Of a stretch of DNA of 64,000 nt, positions 53,241 through 63,874 are shown in pieces. The stretch covers positions 212,888,851 through 212,952,850 of the forward strand of contig NC_080671.1 of NCBI RefSeq assembly GCF_030247195.1. Direction: 5' to 3'. A program made the position numbers and the translations under genes. Each line of letters opens with the position of its first letter. The first letter of the stretch is position 1. The notes below the pieces were generated by a model. The model searched no databases, had not been told where the DNA came from, and saw only the letters and a list, made by a program, of their open reading frames with translations. Source of the DNA: Topomyia yanbarensis. Its lineage: Eukaryota; Arthropoda; Insecta; Diptera; Culicidae.

Positions 53241-53303
53241 AGACCTTCGAAACATTGACCGCCATTGCAGGACCTTCCGGATTCGTTTCATTTTCCTACC
53301 AAG
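53241..53303 (+). CDS. Duplicated copy of the second exon (possible alternative or extra exon)
   Basis: Again 63 bp, with intact TTTTTTCAG acceptor and GTAAAT donor and the same phase, encoding ETFETLTAIAGPSGFVSFSYQ. Including it would add 21 residues without changing frame, so it may be spliced in tandem, alternatively, or not at all. Its upstream neighbour (53033-53142) is a partial copy of exon 1 without the start codon. Confidence 0.5.
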
Positions 53304-54063
53304 GTAAATAATAAAAACCCGTTTTAATCCACATGGTGGTGCAATTGTGCCTTTCTCATTTATCCAAACTACGATTCCATGGCTGTGTATGTTTAATATA
53401 ATGATGGAAATGTCTATTACATATTCAATGTGATTTACACATACGTACAATAAATTTTAAATTACTTTCTCAACTCAAAATCATTTCAAACCAAAATTTT
53501 CACTGGTTTTTCAGACCCACTAGGAAAATTTATTCTGGAGGAACTAGAAAATTTTATTCGGGTAGAGAGGTACATGATGAGCGAAGGGCGGTTCAGGAAA
53601 AGGTGGTGATTGATGTTAGAGACTAAGTTTGAAAAAATCGGTTCAGCCATTCCTGAGTAACCAATGTGCTTATTTCTGGTCACATACATACGTACACTTG
53701 CACACACATACGCACACACGCACAGACATTTGCCGAATTCGACGAACAGAGTCGAATGGTATATGAAACACGGCCCTCCGGGCCGGGATTAGGTTGGAGA
53801 TGTTCAGAGTGATTGCATAACCTTTCTATAGGAAAGGCAAAAATGTGAATTTGCTGTGTGTCCGCACTCTTCAACCCGTAACTCCGCAACCGGAAGTCGG
53901 AATTTAATGAAATTCAATAGCAGCCTATGGAAACGTTGTACCTTTCATTTGAGACTAAGTTTGAAAAAATCGATTTATTCCTGAGTAACATATGTGCTTA
54001 TTTTTGGTCACATACATACATACACACGCACACATACGCGCACAGCCGAAGGCAGGCCAATAA

Positions 54064-54725
54064 TGATGGATGTTACCAAGCTCAATCTCAATCATTGTGA
54101 CATTGCACAGCAACTGTTGCGGCAGTCAACAACAGAAATGAAGTACGACGTTGCAATTATTGCAGAGCCGTATCGTGTCCCTTCCGATAACGGTCACTGG
54201 GTGGTGGATAGTGCAGGGATGGCGGCAATCCAAGTGATGGACGGTTTCCCTGTTCAAGAAGTGGTGGATAGCACATACGAAGGTTTCGTGATCGCCAGGA
54301 TAAACGGCGTATTCGTGTGTAGCTGTTATGCTCCTCCACGGTGGACACCAGAGCAATACATCCGGATGCTGGACGCATAAACCGACTCGTTAGTCGGGCG
54401 AACGCCGGTTGTTATAGGAGGAGATTTCAAAGCTTGGGCCGTGGAGTGGGGTAGCAATCTGACCAACGCACGAGGTTACAGCCTATTGGAATCACTGGCA
54501 AAGCTGGACGTAAAGCTGTGCAATGAAGGTTCCGCTAGCACATTCCGTAAAGACGGTCGGGAATCCATCATCGACGGAACATTCTGCAGCGCGTCGCTGA
54601 TGGATGACATGAATTGGTGGGTTAGGGAGCAGTACACACATAGTGATCACCAAGCCATCCACTACACCATTGGTCGGCGAAATCGTACAGTGACGCCGAG
54701 AGTGAGGACTGGCGAGCGGAAGTGA
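54064..54725 (+). pseudogene. Waldo-like endonuclease, copy 2
   Basis: The frame gives LNLNHCDIAQQLL, YDVAIIAEPY, FVIARINGVFVCSCYAPP, then an in-frame TAA at 54378-54380, then TPVVIGGDFKAWAVEWGS and HSDHQAIHY. These are the EN motifs of the R1 clade, with GDFKAW in place of GDFNAW. That change removes the catalytic Asn, in addition to the stop. A TGA closes the frame at 54723. Confidence 0.8.
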
Positions 54726-54753
54726 AAAATAAAGGAATTCGACAAGGACCTTT

Positions 54754-56460
54754 TTGTGGAAGCACTTCGTGTTGACTCTAATTCCGAGTGCCGATGAGCT
54801 GTCGGAAACAATAACTAGGGCATTCGATATAACAATGCCGAGGAACTACCGGCGTCCGGCGTACTGGTGGAACGAAAGGCTAAGCATCCTCCGGGCTACT
54901 TGCCTAAAAGCCAAAAGACGCGTTCAGAGAGCAAGATCTGAGGCAGTCAGAGAAGAGTGTAAGGTAACATTCCGGGCGGCCATGGCCGCTTTTAAACGTG
55001 AGATAGTGCTAAGCAAGTCCGCCTGCTACAAGGAGCTGTGCAGAGAAGTAGACGCTAACCCCTGGGGCAATGCTTACCGTGTTGTTATGGCCAGGATCAA
55101 GGGTCCAATGACGCCAGTCGAAATGTGCGGCGACAAGCTGAAAATTATCGTGGAGGGCCTTTTCCCGAAGCACGACCCAACCGCATGGCCGCCTACACCG
55201 TACGCTGATGCAGATGGTGGAGATGCAGGTGACAATCGGGTTTCCAACGACGAGCTCCTTATAGTGGCAAAAGGGCTGAAAGCGAAGAAAGCTCCTGGAC
55301 CGGATGGTATCCCCAACGTGGCACTGAAGACTACGATCCTGGCGTTTCCGTACATGTTCAGGATAGTCCTACAGAAATGCCTGGGCGATGGCTACTTCCC
55401 GGATAGATGGAAAATCCAGAAGCTGGTGTTACTGCCAAAACAAGGGAAACCACCAGGAGATCCAGCATCGTATATGCCTGCTGGATACTCTCGGTAAACT
55501 CCTGGAAAGAGTCATCCTCAACAGGCTGACGACCTACGCTGAAAGTGAGAACGGACTATCGCAGAGACAGTTCGGGTTCCGGGAAGGAATATCGACGGTG
55601 GACGCCATCCGCATAGTCATCGCGAATGCGGAGAAAGCATTGAAGCAAAAGAGAAGGGGTAATCGCTACTGCGCCGTGGTAACGATAGATGTGAAGAACG
55701 CGTTCAACAGTGCTAGCTGGGGAGCCATCGCCGTAGCGCTGCATAGAATGCGGGTTCCGGACTATCTGTGCAAGGTTCAGATAAGTTACTTTCAGAACCG
55801 AGTACTGGTTTACGAAACGAACACGGGGCAGAGGTCGATTAGGGTAACGGCGGGAGTACCTCAGGGCTCCATACTCGGCCCAACGCTCTGGAATATTATG
55901 TACAACGGAGTGTTAACACTGGAACTGCCCAGGGGAGTGGAGATCGTCGGCTTTGCAGATGATGTTGTCCTGACGATAGGGGGCGAGACCCATTGGCAAG
56001 GATCATGCCGAATCACGGAGGGGTAAGAGGCAGCACGAGACGTCTCTTGGCGGGTGTCTCATCCTCAATACTGAGATATGGCGTACCGGCCTGGGCTGCT
56101 GCGCTTAACTCAAAGCGGAACCGGACGAAGTTGACAAGTACTTTTCGCCTAATGGCTGTTCGTGTTGCAAGTGCGTACAAAACGATATCGTCGGAGGCGG
56201 TATGCGTAATTGCCGGGATGATTCCCATCTGCATCACTCTGGCTGAGGACGTAGATTGTTACCAGCGGAGAAATGAACGTAATGCAAGGAGACGGGTTCG
56301 AGTGGACTCGTTGGCTAGGTGGCAGCAAGAGTGGGATAACGGTGGACCCACCGACTCATCCGTGCATGGATACTTCCGGAAATACCTACATCGGTTTGGA
56401 CACGTCTCCGAGCTGCAAAGTAAATGGCGAAGGGACCAACAAAGTAACGACATCGGTTAG
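54754..56460 (+). pseudogene. Waldo-like reverse transcriptase, copy 2, with deletions
   Basis: Frame 54754-55497 covers the EN-RT linker and RT start (KAPGPDGIPNVALK). The frame shifts at about 55475 exactly as in copy 1. Frame 55388-56026 holds RQFGFREGISTVDAI, TIDVKNAFNSASW, GVPQGSILGP and FADDVVLTI. At 55990 a deletion of about 270 bp relative to copy 1 removes the rest of the palm and thumb. Two further deletions near 56340 and 56405 remove most of the C-terminus, including the CCHC motif. Confidence 0.85.
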
Positions 56461-58213
56461 GACGCCGAGGTGGAACCACAAATAGAGTTTCGGGAGAAAT
56501 TCCGCCGTCGGGAAACTCACCGATGGTGTAGACTAGGTCCACCGCCGGGGACCAGTTGAGTAGTACGCGATGTAGCACCGGGTACGGGTCATCGGGGCGC
56601 CAGCGAACCGGACGTCAGGCTTCACCGGAATCGCCGGACCGACCTCGACACTCTACCGGGTAGCTCGTGAGTAGGCTGGACCTCAGCATCTGCTGGCTGG
56701 CCGTTGAGTAGGTTAGGTCCACCGCCGGGGACTAGACCGAGTAGACGAGGCGGGGAGCTTAATGGCTCACAGAAACGTACATCGGCATCTTGAGCGGTCT
56801 GCCGCCGGGGAATTCACGATTGGGGACGATTCGGCGCCATGGACTATCCGACAGAATCGTGTCGAAAAGGGGAGCTAATTGGCTCACGAAACAAACACCG
56901 GTACCGCAAGAAATTCCGTTGTCGGGGAACTCTCAATCGGAGTAACATAAGCGGTAAAGCTGGAAGATTTTAGTAGAGCTAAATGGCTCAAGAAAGCGGG
57001 TATCGGTGTCGGGGGAAATTCCTCCGTCGGGGAACTATCGGTCGGAGTAGGATGAGTTCACTGTTGAGCACTATCCAAGCGGATCGTGATAAGGCCGGAA
57101 GCTGAATGACTCACGGAAACATGAGCTGAATGGCTCAGGGTATCGGCACCTAAACGGCTCACCACAGGGACAAGAAATAAACGGCGACGTAATGGATGGA
57201 GACAAGAAGCAGGAGAGGAATCGAGAGTTAAATCAAAGCTCATAGGTCGAGGCTCCGAGATAGAGCAGCAGAAAGAGGTGCGACGAAAGCGCAACGAACC
57301 CCCCCCCCCTCTTCCCCACGAAGTAATACGATGACGTAGTTCCGTGGGGAAGAAGGGCGTAAAAAGTAAGGAATGTTTTTAGTGGTCAGGCACGAACGTG
57401 ACTCGTGAGTCCCACACAGTGCCAATACACTACAGGCCAGACTTTTGAAGCTTTTTTAACCTTACTATAAAAAACATACGCACACACGCACAGACATTTA
57501 CCGAATTCGGCGAACTGAGTCGAATGGTATATGACAGGCGGCCCTCCGGGCCGGGATTAAGTTGGCAATGTTCAGAGTGATTGCATAACCTTTCTATAGG
57601 AGAAAAGCAAAAATGTGAATTTGCTGTATGTCCGCACTCTTCAACCCGTAACTCCAGAATCAGAAGTCGGAATTTAATGAAATTCAATAGCAGAATGCAC
57701 CTATGGGAACGTTGCACCTTTCATTAGATACTAAGTTTGAAAAAATCGGTTCAGCTATTCCTGAGTAACCGATGTGCTTATTTTTGGTCACATACATACC
57801 TACACACGCACACACATATACGCACACACTCACAGACATTTGCCAAATTCGACGAACTGAGTCGAATAATACGTCAGACGGCCCTCCGGGCCGGGATTAA
57901 GTTGACGATATTCAGAGTGATTGCATAACCTTTCTATAGGAGAAAGGCAAAAAAGTCTGAGAAATTAGGGTTAGCGTATAAATGTGGGACATACATACTG
58001 TATAAATGTGGGACATACTGTATTTTTCCATGAAACCAATGTCAAAAACTTCAAGCAAAGTGGGCGGAGGTCTAAAATTGTCCAAATGATATGAAATTTG
58101 GCATCTGAGTTTACGAACTGAGTCGAATGGTATAAGAGACTCAGCCCTCCAGACAAAAAGAAATCATTTGTATGATTTTTTTCTGATAATCAATCTATCA
58201 TATGTATTTTCAG

Positions 58214-58650
58214 AGTCGTTAGAAGCGCCCAGTTCTGAATCGATCGTTACCACTTACAACGCACCTTTGTCGGACGATAATGAAATTCTTACACAACTTA
58301 AGGAGAAATATAAAGAAATAATAGACAGCAATGAGCGATACAGGATTTTTACTACACCTCTAAAAGGTTGGACTACATATAGAATTATGCAGGAGTTCAA
58401 TGTTTCTCAATATATGGCCAACGAAGCAAAAGCATTGCAGCAAGAGCAAGAAATAATGGTGGTGCCTGAAAAGAGTTTAAGCTCTGCAGCAATAGGAAGA
58501 GAAATGATAACATGTGTTACGAATTTTTATAATAGTGACTGTGTAAACCGCGTCTGTGCAGGAAAAAGGGATTATTTAATATCTAACAATGAAGAAGGCA
58601 AAATTCACGTACAGAGAAGATTAGTTTTGTGTAACTTGCAGGAAGCGTAA
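58214..58650 (+). CDS. Zinc-finger gene, last recognised coding exon
   Basis: The acceptor TATTTTCAG precedes this exon, which enters in phase 1 (ESLEAPSSES). It encodes ILTQLKEKYKEIIDSNERYR, PLKGWTTYRIMQEFNVSQYM (a helix-turn-helix-like segment), FYNSDCVNRVCAGKRDYLIS and HVQRRLVLCNLQEA followed by TAA. I recall a widespread, multicopy, uncharacterised invertebrate family with the pattern xPGKKDxxS...QKRLxLCNLKE; names and function I cannot supply. That family continues beyond LCNLKE, and so does the sequence here in another frame, so the TAA is probably created by a frameshift. Confidence 0.7.
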
Positions 58651-58865
58651 TCTTCAAAAATAGTTATCCTGATATTAAAACAGGATTTTCCATGTTCGCT
58701 AGTAATCGTCCAAACCACTGCATTTTGGCAGGGACAAGTGGCACGCATACCGTATGCGTATGTATATATCATCAAAACATTAAACTTATTTTCAAAACAA
58801 TATAAAGCTGTAAATCACTTTCAGATGGTGTTAACTCCTATCATGATTTGTTTCTAAAAAAAATG
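58651..58865 (+). pseudogene. Out-of-frame continuation of the zinc-finger gene
   Basis: In a shifted frame the sequence reads IFKNSYPDIKTGFSMFASN, then HCILAGTSGTHTVCVCIYHQ and NIKLIF, then further shifts before SYHDLFLKKM. The phrase SGTHxVCVCxxHQN is the conserved block that follows LCNLKE in the family, so the gene has lost its frame here by a one- or two-base change near 58645. The coding trace ends where the dispersed repeat at 58866 begins. Confidence 0.65.
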
Positions 58866-59000
58866 CGTGGGTAATGTCAGAGACATAACCGGAGTGAAAT
58901 AGAATACACTTTAGACTGGTTATACAAATGCTACAATTTTGACTATATTCTGATAGGTTGTATTAAAAGCAGTTATTTTGTTATTTCTGTTTTTTGGAAA
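58866..59000 (+). repeat. Dispersed repeat shared with 24415-24543
   Basis: GGTAATGTCAGAGACATAAC then GGAGTGAAATAGAATACACT and following, same orientation as the partner copy. It interrupts the coding trace of the zinc-finger gene. Confidence 0.65.
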
Positions 59001-59286
59001 TACCGAAATATCGATACACGTACATCGAAATCTAAAATATTCGAACATGTACATCCTCATATAGTAATCCTAAAAAGAGCATTTAATGAATGTTATTGTA
59101 AATTGAATCATTACACGAAACTGTCAACAAATCACACAAATGATAACTTTTTATTTCGTACCATTCTACGACATGCCGACGATATTGTTCACAAGGGGCT
59201 CACTTACCATCCAACGCTCTTGGCAAGCCACTTTCTGATGCTTGTAATAATAAAACTTCAATTTCATTCTTTGTCGATAAATTGAT
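59001..59286. other. AT-rich 3' flank of the histone H2B remnant
   Basis: No gene. ACTTTTTATTTCG and related A/T blocks lie downstream (minus strand) of the histone stem-loop. Confidence 0.35.
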
Positions 59287-59302
59287 GGCCCTGAAAAGGG
59301 CC
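59287..59302 (-). terminator. Histone mRNA 3' stem-loop
   Basis: Minus-strand GGCCCTTTTCAGGGCC is the canonical 6 bp stem, 4 base loop structure that replaces the poly(A) tail in replication-dependent histone mRNAs. It lies 24 bp after the H2B stop codon. It is perfectly conserved although the gene is broken. Confidence 0.95.
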
Positions 59303-59326
59303 TTTTGTTTGGGCAGTGGTCGAAAT

Positions 59327-59434
59327 TTACTTGGAGCTGGTGTATATGGTAACAGTTTTGGTGCCATCTGAGACGGCGTGCTTGGCCAACTCTTTTGACA
59401 GCAGCAAACGGACGGTGGTTTGAATTTCGTGGGA
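59327..59434 (-). pseudogene. Histone H2B, C-terminal remnant
   Basis: The minus strand encodes [20 protein letters not shown] then [15 protein letters not shown] and a stop. This is the C-terminal 35 residues of H2B, with several substitutions in a normally near-invariant protein (for example LLLSKE for LLLPGE and TIYTSSK for TKYTSSK). The N-terminal tail and histone fold start are missing. Upstream sequence is joined directly to promoter/5' leader-like DNA, so an internal deletion of about 270 bp of coding sequence is likely. Confidence 0.92.
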
Positions 59435-59472
59435 GATGCTGCAAACTAACTACTGCATGCTGATGCTGCAAA

Positions 59473-59503
59473 CGAACTGAGCGTGAGCAACAGCATTTTT
59501 ATA
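59473..59503 (-). promoter_or_regulatory. H2B promoter remnant (TATA and initiator)
   Basis: On the minus strand TATAAAAA (59503-59496) lies about 20-25 bp before TCAGTTCG (59480-59473), an arthropod initiator-like start. The arrangement fits a histone promoter in the short space between divergent H2B and H2A genes. Confidence 0.6.
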
Positions 59504-59529
59504 CCTGACTACAGCACAATGTAAGCTCG

Positions 59530-59703
59530 TCCTTTTTGTGTTGTGCTTAATATGTGTTCTTCGTAGAACTCCTCTTCGTTGGTCGATACACAAGCAAATT
59601 GTGTTGAACGCATCGGAGTGCCGTTTACTTAGTAGCTGTAATGGAATACCTTGCTGTTAAAGGGTTGAAATTGGAAGGAAATGCTGCCCGTGACAACAAA
59701 AAG
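59530..59703 (+). pseudogene. Histone H2A, central remnant left of the hAT-like insertion
   Basis: From 59620 the frame encodes AVYLVAVMEYLAVKGLKLEG then NAARDNKK, matching the H2A segment [29 protein letters not shown] in order. The 90 bp before it show a weaker, frame-broken resemblance (FVGR near 59560 for FPVGR). The reading is interrupted after DNKK by the insertion at 59704 and resumes at 63875. H2A and H2B pairs are commonly divergent, which fits the orientation. Confidence 0.9.
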
Positions 59704-59719
59704 CAGGGCTTGGATTGTG

Positions 59720-62310
59720 AAGCTTCAAATGAACGATTATAGCGATTTCCCTCTTGCACGAGAACACTCATTCTCATGCGTAAATGAGAACCTATGCCTG
59801 ACGCAAACAGCTAAACGTGAGAAAGCTGAGTACTTGAATGAACTTACCCTTCCGGCGAGAGGAAACCCATGCCTTCCCCAAAACAGATGCATGACGAAAT
59901 AAGCATTCTCAAAACTGAAAAGTTGCGTCTCTCTTGCATCGAATCTGCGCTGTTCGATGACACTCTTCATGAATACACTTGCACGTTGAACTGGTATACG
60001 ACGAATGCTTCATTATCATTAGTTTATAATGAGAATGAGGCATGCTGCTTCATGCCTTACTACACGGGATGAAGCAAACATTTTTTTACCACTTTGACTG
60101 GTGAAAATACGGGAATGAAAAGCGTTCGTCATATAGGTACTTATCATTTACGTACAAGAGCAGTATTTTGTCGCGTCCGGGCGATACACGAAGCGGTAGA
60201 AATATTGGACCTTCGGCATTGGTGGCATTACCCGCGCATAGACAAACCGTTTACGAACTCAGATGCCACATTTACACCTGCCTCCCCGCTAAGTGCAAAG
60301 GCGATCTGCGCTCGCCATCACGCTTTCGATCCGAAATCTTGCATAGGGCATTTGTAGAAAATATAATGAATAAAGGAATCTGGTGCCGGTGCCATTAAGA
60401 ACGTGGGGGTGGTTGAGGCCCTTTCGATTTCTCAGAAAATGGTAAGATTTTTTGACTGTCGTAGATATTCGTGGAAGCGCCATTTTGAAACATTAATTTC
60501 TACATTCTACAGTTTTTTAGTAAGGAGATACATGTTTAATTTTTTTGCTATGCTCAAAACAAAAATTAATGGCAAAATCGTGATTAAAGTAGCAAATAAA
60601 AGTGAAAAAATAACATGTGTTATGGAAAGCTCAAGGTTCCTATTTTATGAAATGATTTTTGTTTTGGGTGAAAACGCAGATATTTTCAAAACGCTTACTA
60701 CTTTTATGCTAGATGAGCGTACGAAGCTTCAACGGCTCGCATCGGCGCACTCGATTGTACGCCACAGCAAAGATAATGCACAATGCCCAAATCGGCAGCA
60801 ACTTTTTAATACATTTTTTTTTTTGCTTCTTAAGGAGTTTCTCCAATAAAGATATATAAGTCAACATGATTCCATTACAAACAAAATTAAAAAATGATGG
60901 TCTGAATTGCCTCCTAGGGAGGTCCGAATTAATCCTACATCGTAAAACGATGGAAAAAACGTACAGTTTTGCAAATCGTCGCCTAGCGCTGCCATGGAGT
61001 GGCACAAATCAATTTTTTGGCTCCGAAATGTAGCTGAGGTTTCAAACTAACAGTTAGAACCTTTGACCAATAAACGCATCTATCCACCTGAAAGGACGAT
61101 TTGATTAGGTTAGTCCGAATAGCCCCGGGTGCCCCTACGGATCGGCGAGATTTTTTTTTCAAATAATGAGTTTATATTATTTAGAGAAAATATGTAATGC
61201 GTTATTTGAATTACCAATACAATGAAAACCCAATTTTATCAAACCCCAATTTGTTCCCGACATTGTCAGCCTAATGAAAAGGCGTTTAAAGACTTTAGCA
61301 GACGAACCAAGTCAAATCTGAGTAAATCCTTTCGAGCACTTTTTTTATCATAAATATACAAAATATGCAAAAACAAAAACATTTTTTTTAAATTTTGCGC
61401 AGGGAAACTCCCTTTAGGAAATTCCTACTAAATAATAAGAAAGGATAATGAGACCATGTTTAGGGACTAAAGAAAAAATATTTTAACAGCTTTGGGCTAT
61501 CAAAAAGAAAGAAAAAATATGTACCGATTTTGTCAATTTCCCCATAACGTACACCAGGGGGCTGATAAAAACGGGTCACTGTAAACATTCATTGTGTAAC
61601 ATAATCTGTTCTAGCATTTGAACCAGATGCGCAGAAAAAATATGTAAAATATAGCTTAAATTATGCTTTATATCCACGAAAAAACAAATTCATAGGATTC
61701 TTTTCAAAAAAAAAAAATTATTTAATTTATTTTAAAGTTGAATAAATGAATTATTTTGTACGTTGAGAGAGTTCGTGCAAAGAGCTTGAGAATCTAGAAA
61801 GGTTTTAATGGCTATACGATTCAATCCTAGATAGTTGCTTTTGTCGATTGAAATTACACTGTCAGATAAATGGTAAACAAACGTTAGAGATGGCGAATCT
61901 TTGTACCAGAGGGATTCAGCTTTTTTAGATTTGGTGGGCGGAGAGATTGAGTTATGTTAGAGCAGTTTCAGTTTTGATTTGTTTTCCAAAAGTTGCGAAG
62001 CTAATCTATAAAGATTCTTGGTAGTAAAGCCAAAAGTAAATAATTTGACATATATTTTAGTCTTCATAGAACATGCATCAATCGAAAGGTTTGTCATTTT
62101 AAGCATAAGCATAAGAGATCACCCGTAGTTGCTGCTCCGTTATTGGCCAGAACCAAATTTGGTTGCAAAATGTTCATTGGAATAACATGCTTGGGAATAA
62201 CATGATGAGCCACATTGTACAATCTATATTGATCCCTGCATGCTGATCAATACCGACGCCGGCCACGTCCTTAATGAAGATTTGTCATTTTGCCTAGAAA
62301 TTGCAAACAA
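59720..62310. other. Interior of the hAT-like element, no recognised gene
   Basis: Frames such as 60403-60849 (148 codons, rich in Phe and Lys) show no transposase motif I recognise. The subterminal part has ATGAGAATGAGGCATGCTGC-type sequence. The rest is AT-rich. Confidence 0.4.
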
Positions 62311-62425
62311 GGGGCCATACACTAATTACATAAGGGAATATGGGGGGAGGGGGAGTTTCAAAATATCTTACGAATTCTTATCTAAGGGGGAGGGAGGGTT
62401 TGTCCTTTCTTACGTAATATCATAA
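62311..62425. mobile_element. Damaged GGGGCCAT-type MITE
   Basis: It begins GGGGCCATACACTAATTACA with a G-rich subterminal tract (GGGGGGAGGGGG) and ends TTACGTAATATCAT without the final CCCC. It is related to 18927-19688 and 62728-62907. Confidence 0.55.
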
Positions 62426-62609
62426 AACAAGTATGAAAAATGAAATCAATAAGAAAAGAGTACTACTTCTTATTTCTGCCATGAACATGTATATTACACA
62501 AAACGAGCATATATTGAATTTGGTCAAGAAAGGGCGGACCTCTAATTAAAGTATTTTCCGGCAGGATATGATTCCTAAATTAATCACCTTTCATAGAATG
62601 TTTCCAGTT
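62426..62609. other. Unassigned interior of the hAT-like element
   Basis: AT-rich, no feature. Confidence 0.3.
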
Positions 62610-62985
62610 CGGTATAATGACCTAATTCGGCCTAATGAACTATTCGGCGTAATTGCCCATTCGGCCTAATGGTCCATTTGGCCTAAAGGTTCATTCGGCC
62701 TAATGAATAGTTCGGCCAAATGGCTTTGGGGCCATTCATAAATTACGTAGCTAGATCGTTATGTAACATGTTTTCACCGAAGAAAAAAAAATTCTGGTAA
62801 TTTGTTGCATAATATGGGAAGGGGGATGGAGAAATTTGTGACAATTTGTTACATGGGGGGAGTCAATTCTGGGCAATTTTTGCGTTACGTAATTTATGAA
62901 TGGTACCTTTCGGCCTAGTGACCACTTCAGCCTAATGGCATTCGGCCGAACGACTTTCGGCCTACCGGCTTTCGGCCTAATGATT
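62610..62985 (+). repeat. Array of TTCGGCCTAATG repeats, interrupted by a MITE
   Basis: About twelve copies of TTCGGCCTAATG or close variants (CATTTGGCCTAA, TTCAGCCTAATG) are spaced 12-20 bp apart. The MITE at 62728-62907 splits the array. The even, short spacing suggests clustered protein-binding sites of a transposon end, but this is inference. Confidence 0.85.
62728..62907. mobile_element. 180 bp GGGGCCATTCATAAATTACG MITE
   Basis: GGGGCCATTCATAAATTACG at the left is inverted at the right as CGTAATTTATGAATGGTACC (one mismatch). Both flanks read CTTT. Non-coding. It lies inside the TTCGGCCTAATG array and is thus the youngest layer of this nest. Confidence 0.9.
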
Positions 62986-63840
62986 CAGCACCCACTGAAA
63001 TTTATTAAATGATTTTGGTTATTAATCGAATAAGATATATCTAACCTAAAGATTGCTTACCAAAGCTTATTAGTCAAAGTGGAAAATTCGGGGTTTGATA
63101 GATTAAAATTCATTGGCGAATTGCACGTTCTTGAAAAAAGTTACATTTTCAATATCACCGGCAACCGTCCGATTGGTTCAATAGATATTGCTCCGTTATA
63201 ATGTACACCATGAAACAATTTTGTTTTTAAAACGCTCTCAGAGATCCACGGTCACTTACTCAATTTGAAATAGTTTGCAATGAAAATTAATGAACATATT
63301 GCATAAATGTTGCATTAAAATATGTAAATTGACTGAACATCTTAGCACTCTGAATTTCCAGAAAAAGCATACTTTAAGTCCTATCGCATTCCTCCCCCTA
63401 CTACAACTATAACAATTGAGACTTCAATTGTAATCAGTGACCTAAAATTACCCGATATTACCCAAGTAAAGTTATACATACAGGTTCAAAATCAGGGATA
63501 AAATCGCTTGCGAAATGTACCCCTTGCGAATAACAATCTGATGGATGTTTTCTGCTAGACCATCGCAATCTCATGAAAATGGGAGAGAACTGAGCTGTAT
63601 AGTAGGCCTTCTCTTATCGGCAAAAAATTTCTCTGAATGATGTTGCTTCACGGCTCAATAGCGCCTGCGAAGCATTGCACAGCAGATGGCTTCAAAGGAA
63701 TATATATTCATCATATATACACATTCACGAAGGTAAAAAATACCCGAATACAGACTACACACGATGGGTGGTTTTGAGAGCAGTGGTAAGCATGCATACA
63801 CTCGTGAGTGTTTGAGAGAATGAACTATGCCTGCTTCTAT
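62986..63840. other. Right part of the hAT-like element
   Basis: Apart from a fragment at 63405-63475 resembling the MITE at 51514 (ACAATTGAGACTTCAATTG and TTACCCAAGTAAAG), no feature is seen. TATA-rich sequence near 63700-63720 has no attached gene. Confidence 0.4.
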
Positions 63841-63874
63841 TCAGTGCTTCGATTTCCAAGCCCTGTCAAAAAGA

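Larger units (their letters stand above)
52016..53640 (+). repeat. Tandem segmental duplication with 1,017 bp period across exons
   Basis: The segment from AGATGAGAGCA (52016) recurs at 53033, including the end of exon 1, intron, exon 2 and following intron, at about 95% identity. Unit two lacks about 118 bp (52441-52558, with the GGGTTGGACCCC block). Both units are followed by dispersed-repeat sequence, so unequal exchange or replication slippage between repeat units is a likely origin. Confidence 0.85.
54046..57473 (+). mobile_element. Waldo-like R1-clade retrotransposon, copy 2, in an (ACAY)n tract
   Basis: The 5' flank is ACATACACACGCACACATACGC and so on; the 3' flank is CATACGCACACACGCACAGAC, which resumes the same 345 bp repeat unit. 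The element holds an R1-type endonuclease, the RT, a C-terminal part with several deletions, and the GC-rich 3' UTR ending ATAAAAAA. ORF1 is absent (5' truncated). R1-clade Waldo elements are known to insert into (ACAY)n microsatellites, which fits this position. The shared region with copy 1 is about 97% identical by eye. Confidence 0.85.
52290..58160 (+). repeat. Array of ~345 bp dispersed-repeat units in the zinc-finger gene's last intron
   Basis: Units run from GGCAAAAATGTGAATTTGCT through GTAACTCCGGAACCGGAAGT, TTGAAAAAATCGGTTCAGCC, an (ACAY)n tract, GACATTTGCCGAATTCGACG and GGCCCTCCGGGCC to TTTCTATAGGAGAAAGGC. Units or parts lie at 52862-53032, 53615-53840, 53841-54045 plus 57474-57610 (split by the Waldo-like element), 57611-57955 and a fragment at 58105-58160. 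Unit length is about 345 bp. TAATCCAC...CTTTCTCATTTATCC at 52300 and 53320 marks the opposite end of the family. Confidence 0.85.
59704..63865. mobile_element. 4.16 kb hAT-like element inserted in histone H2A
   Basis: The ends CAGGGCTTGGA (59704) and TCCAAGCCCTG (63865) are inverted repeats. The flanks ACAAAAAG (59696-59703) and TCAAAAAG (63866-63873) agree at seven of eight positions, an 8-bp target duplication. CAGGGC-type ends and 8 bp fit hAT. The H2A coding sequence resumes on the far side. No transposase domain is recognised, so it is non-autonomous or decayed. It holds the MITEs at 62311 and 62728 and a TTCGGCCTAATG array. Confidence 0.8.

Noticed and set aside
60160..60360. Weak resemblance to histone H3 coding sequence (RPG near the start, GATCTGCGCT later)
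   Set aside because: Only short scattered matches, frame not maintained, and it lies inside the hAT-like insertion.
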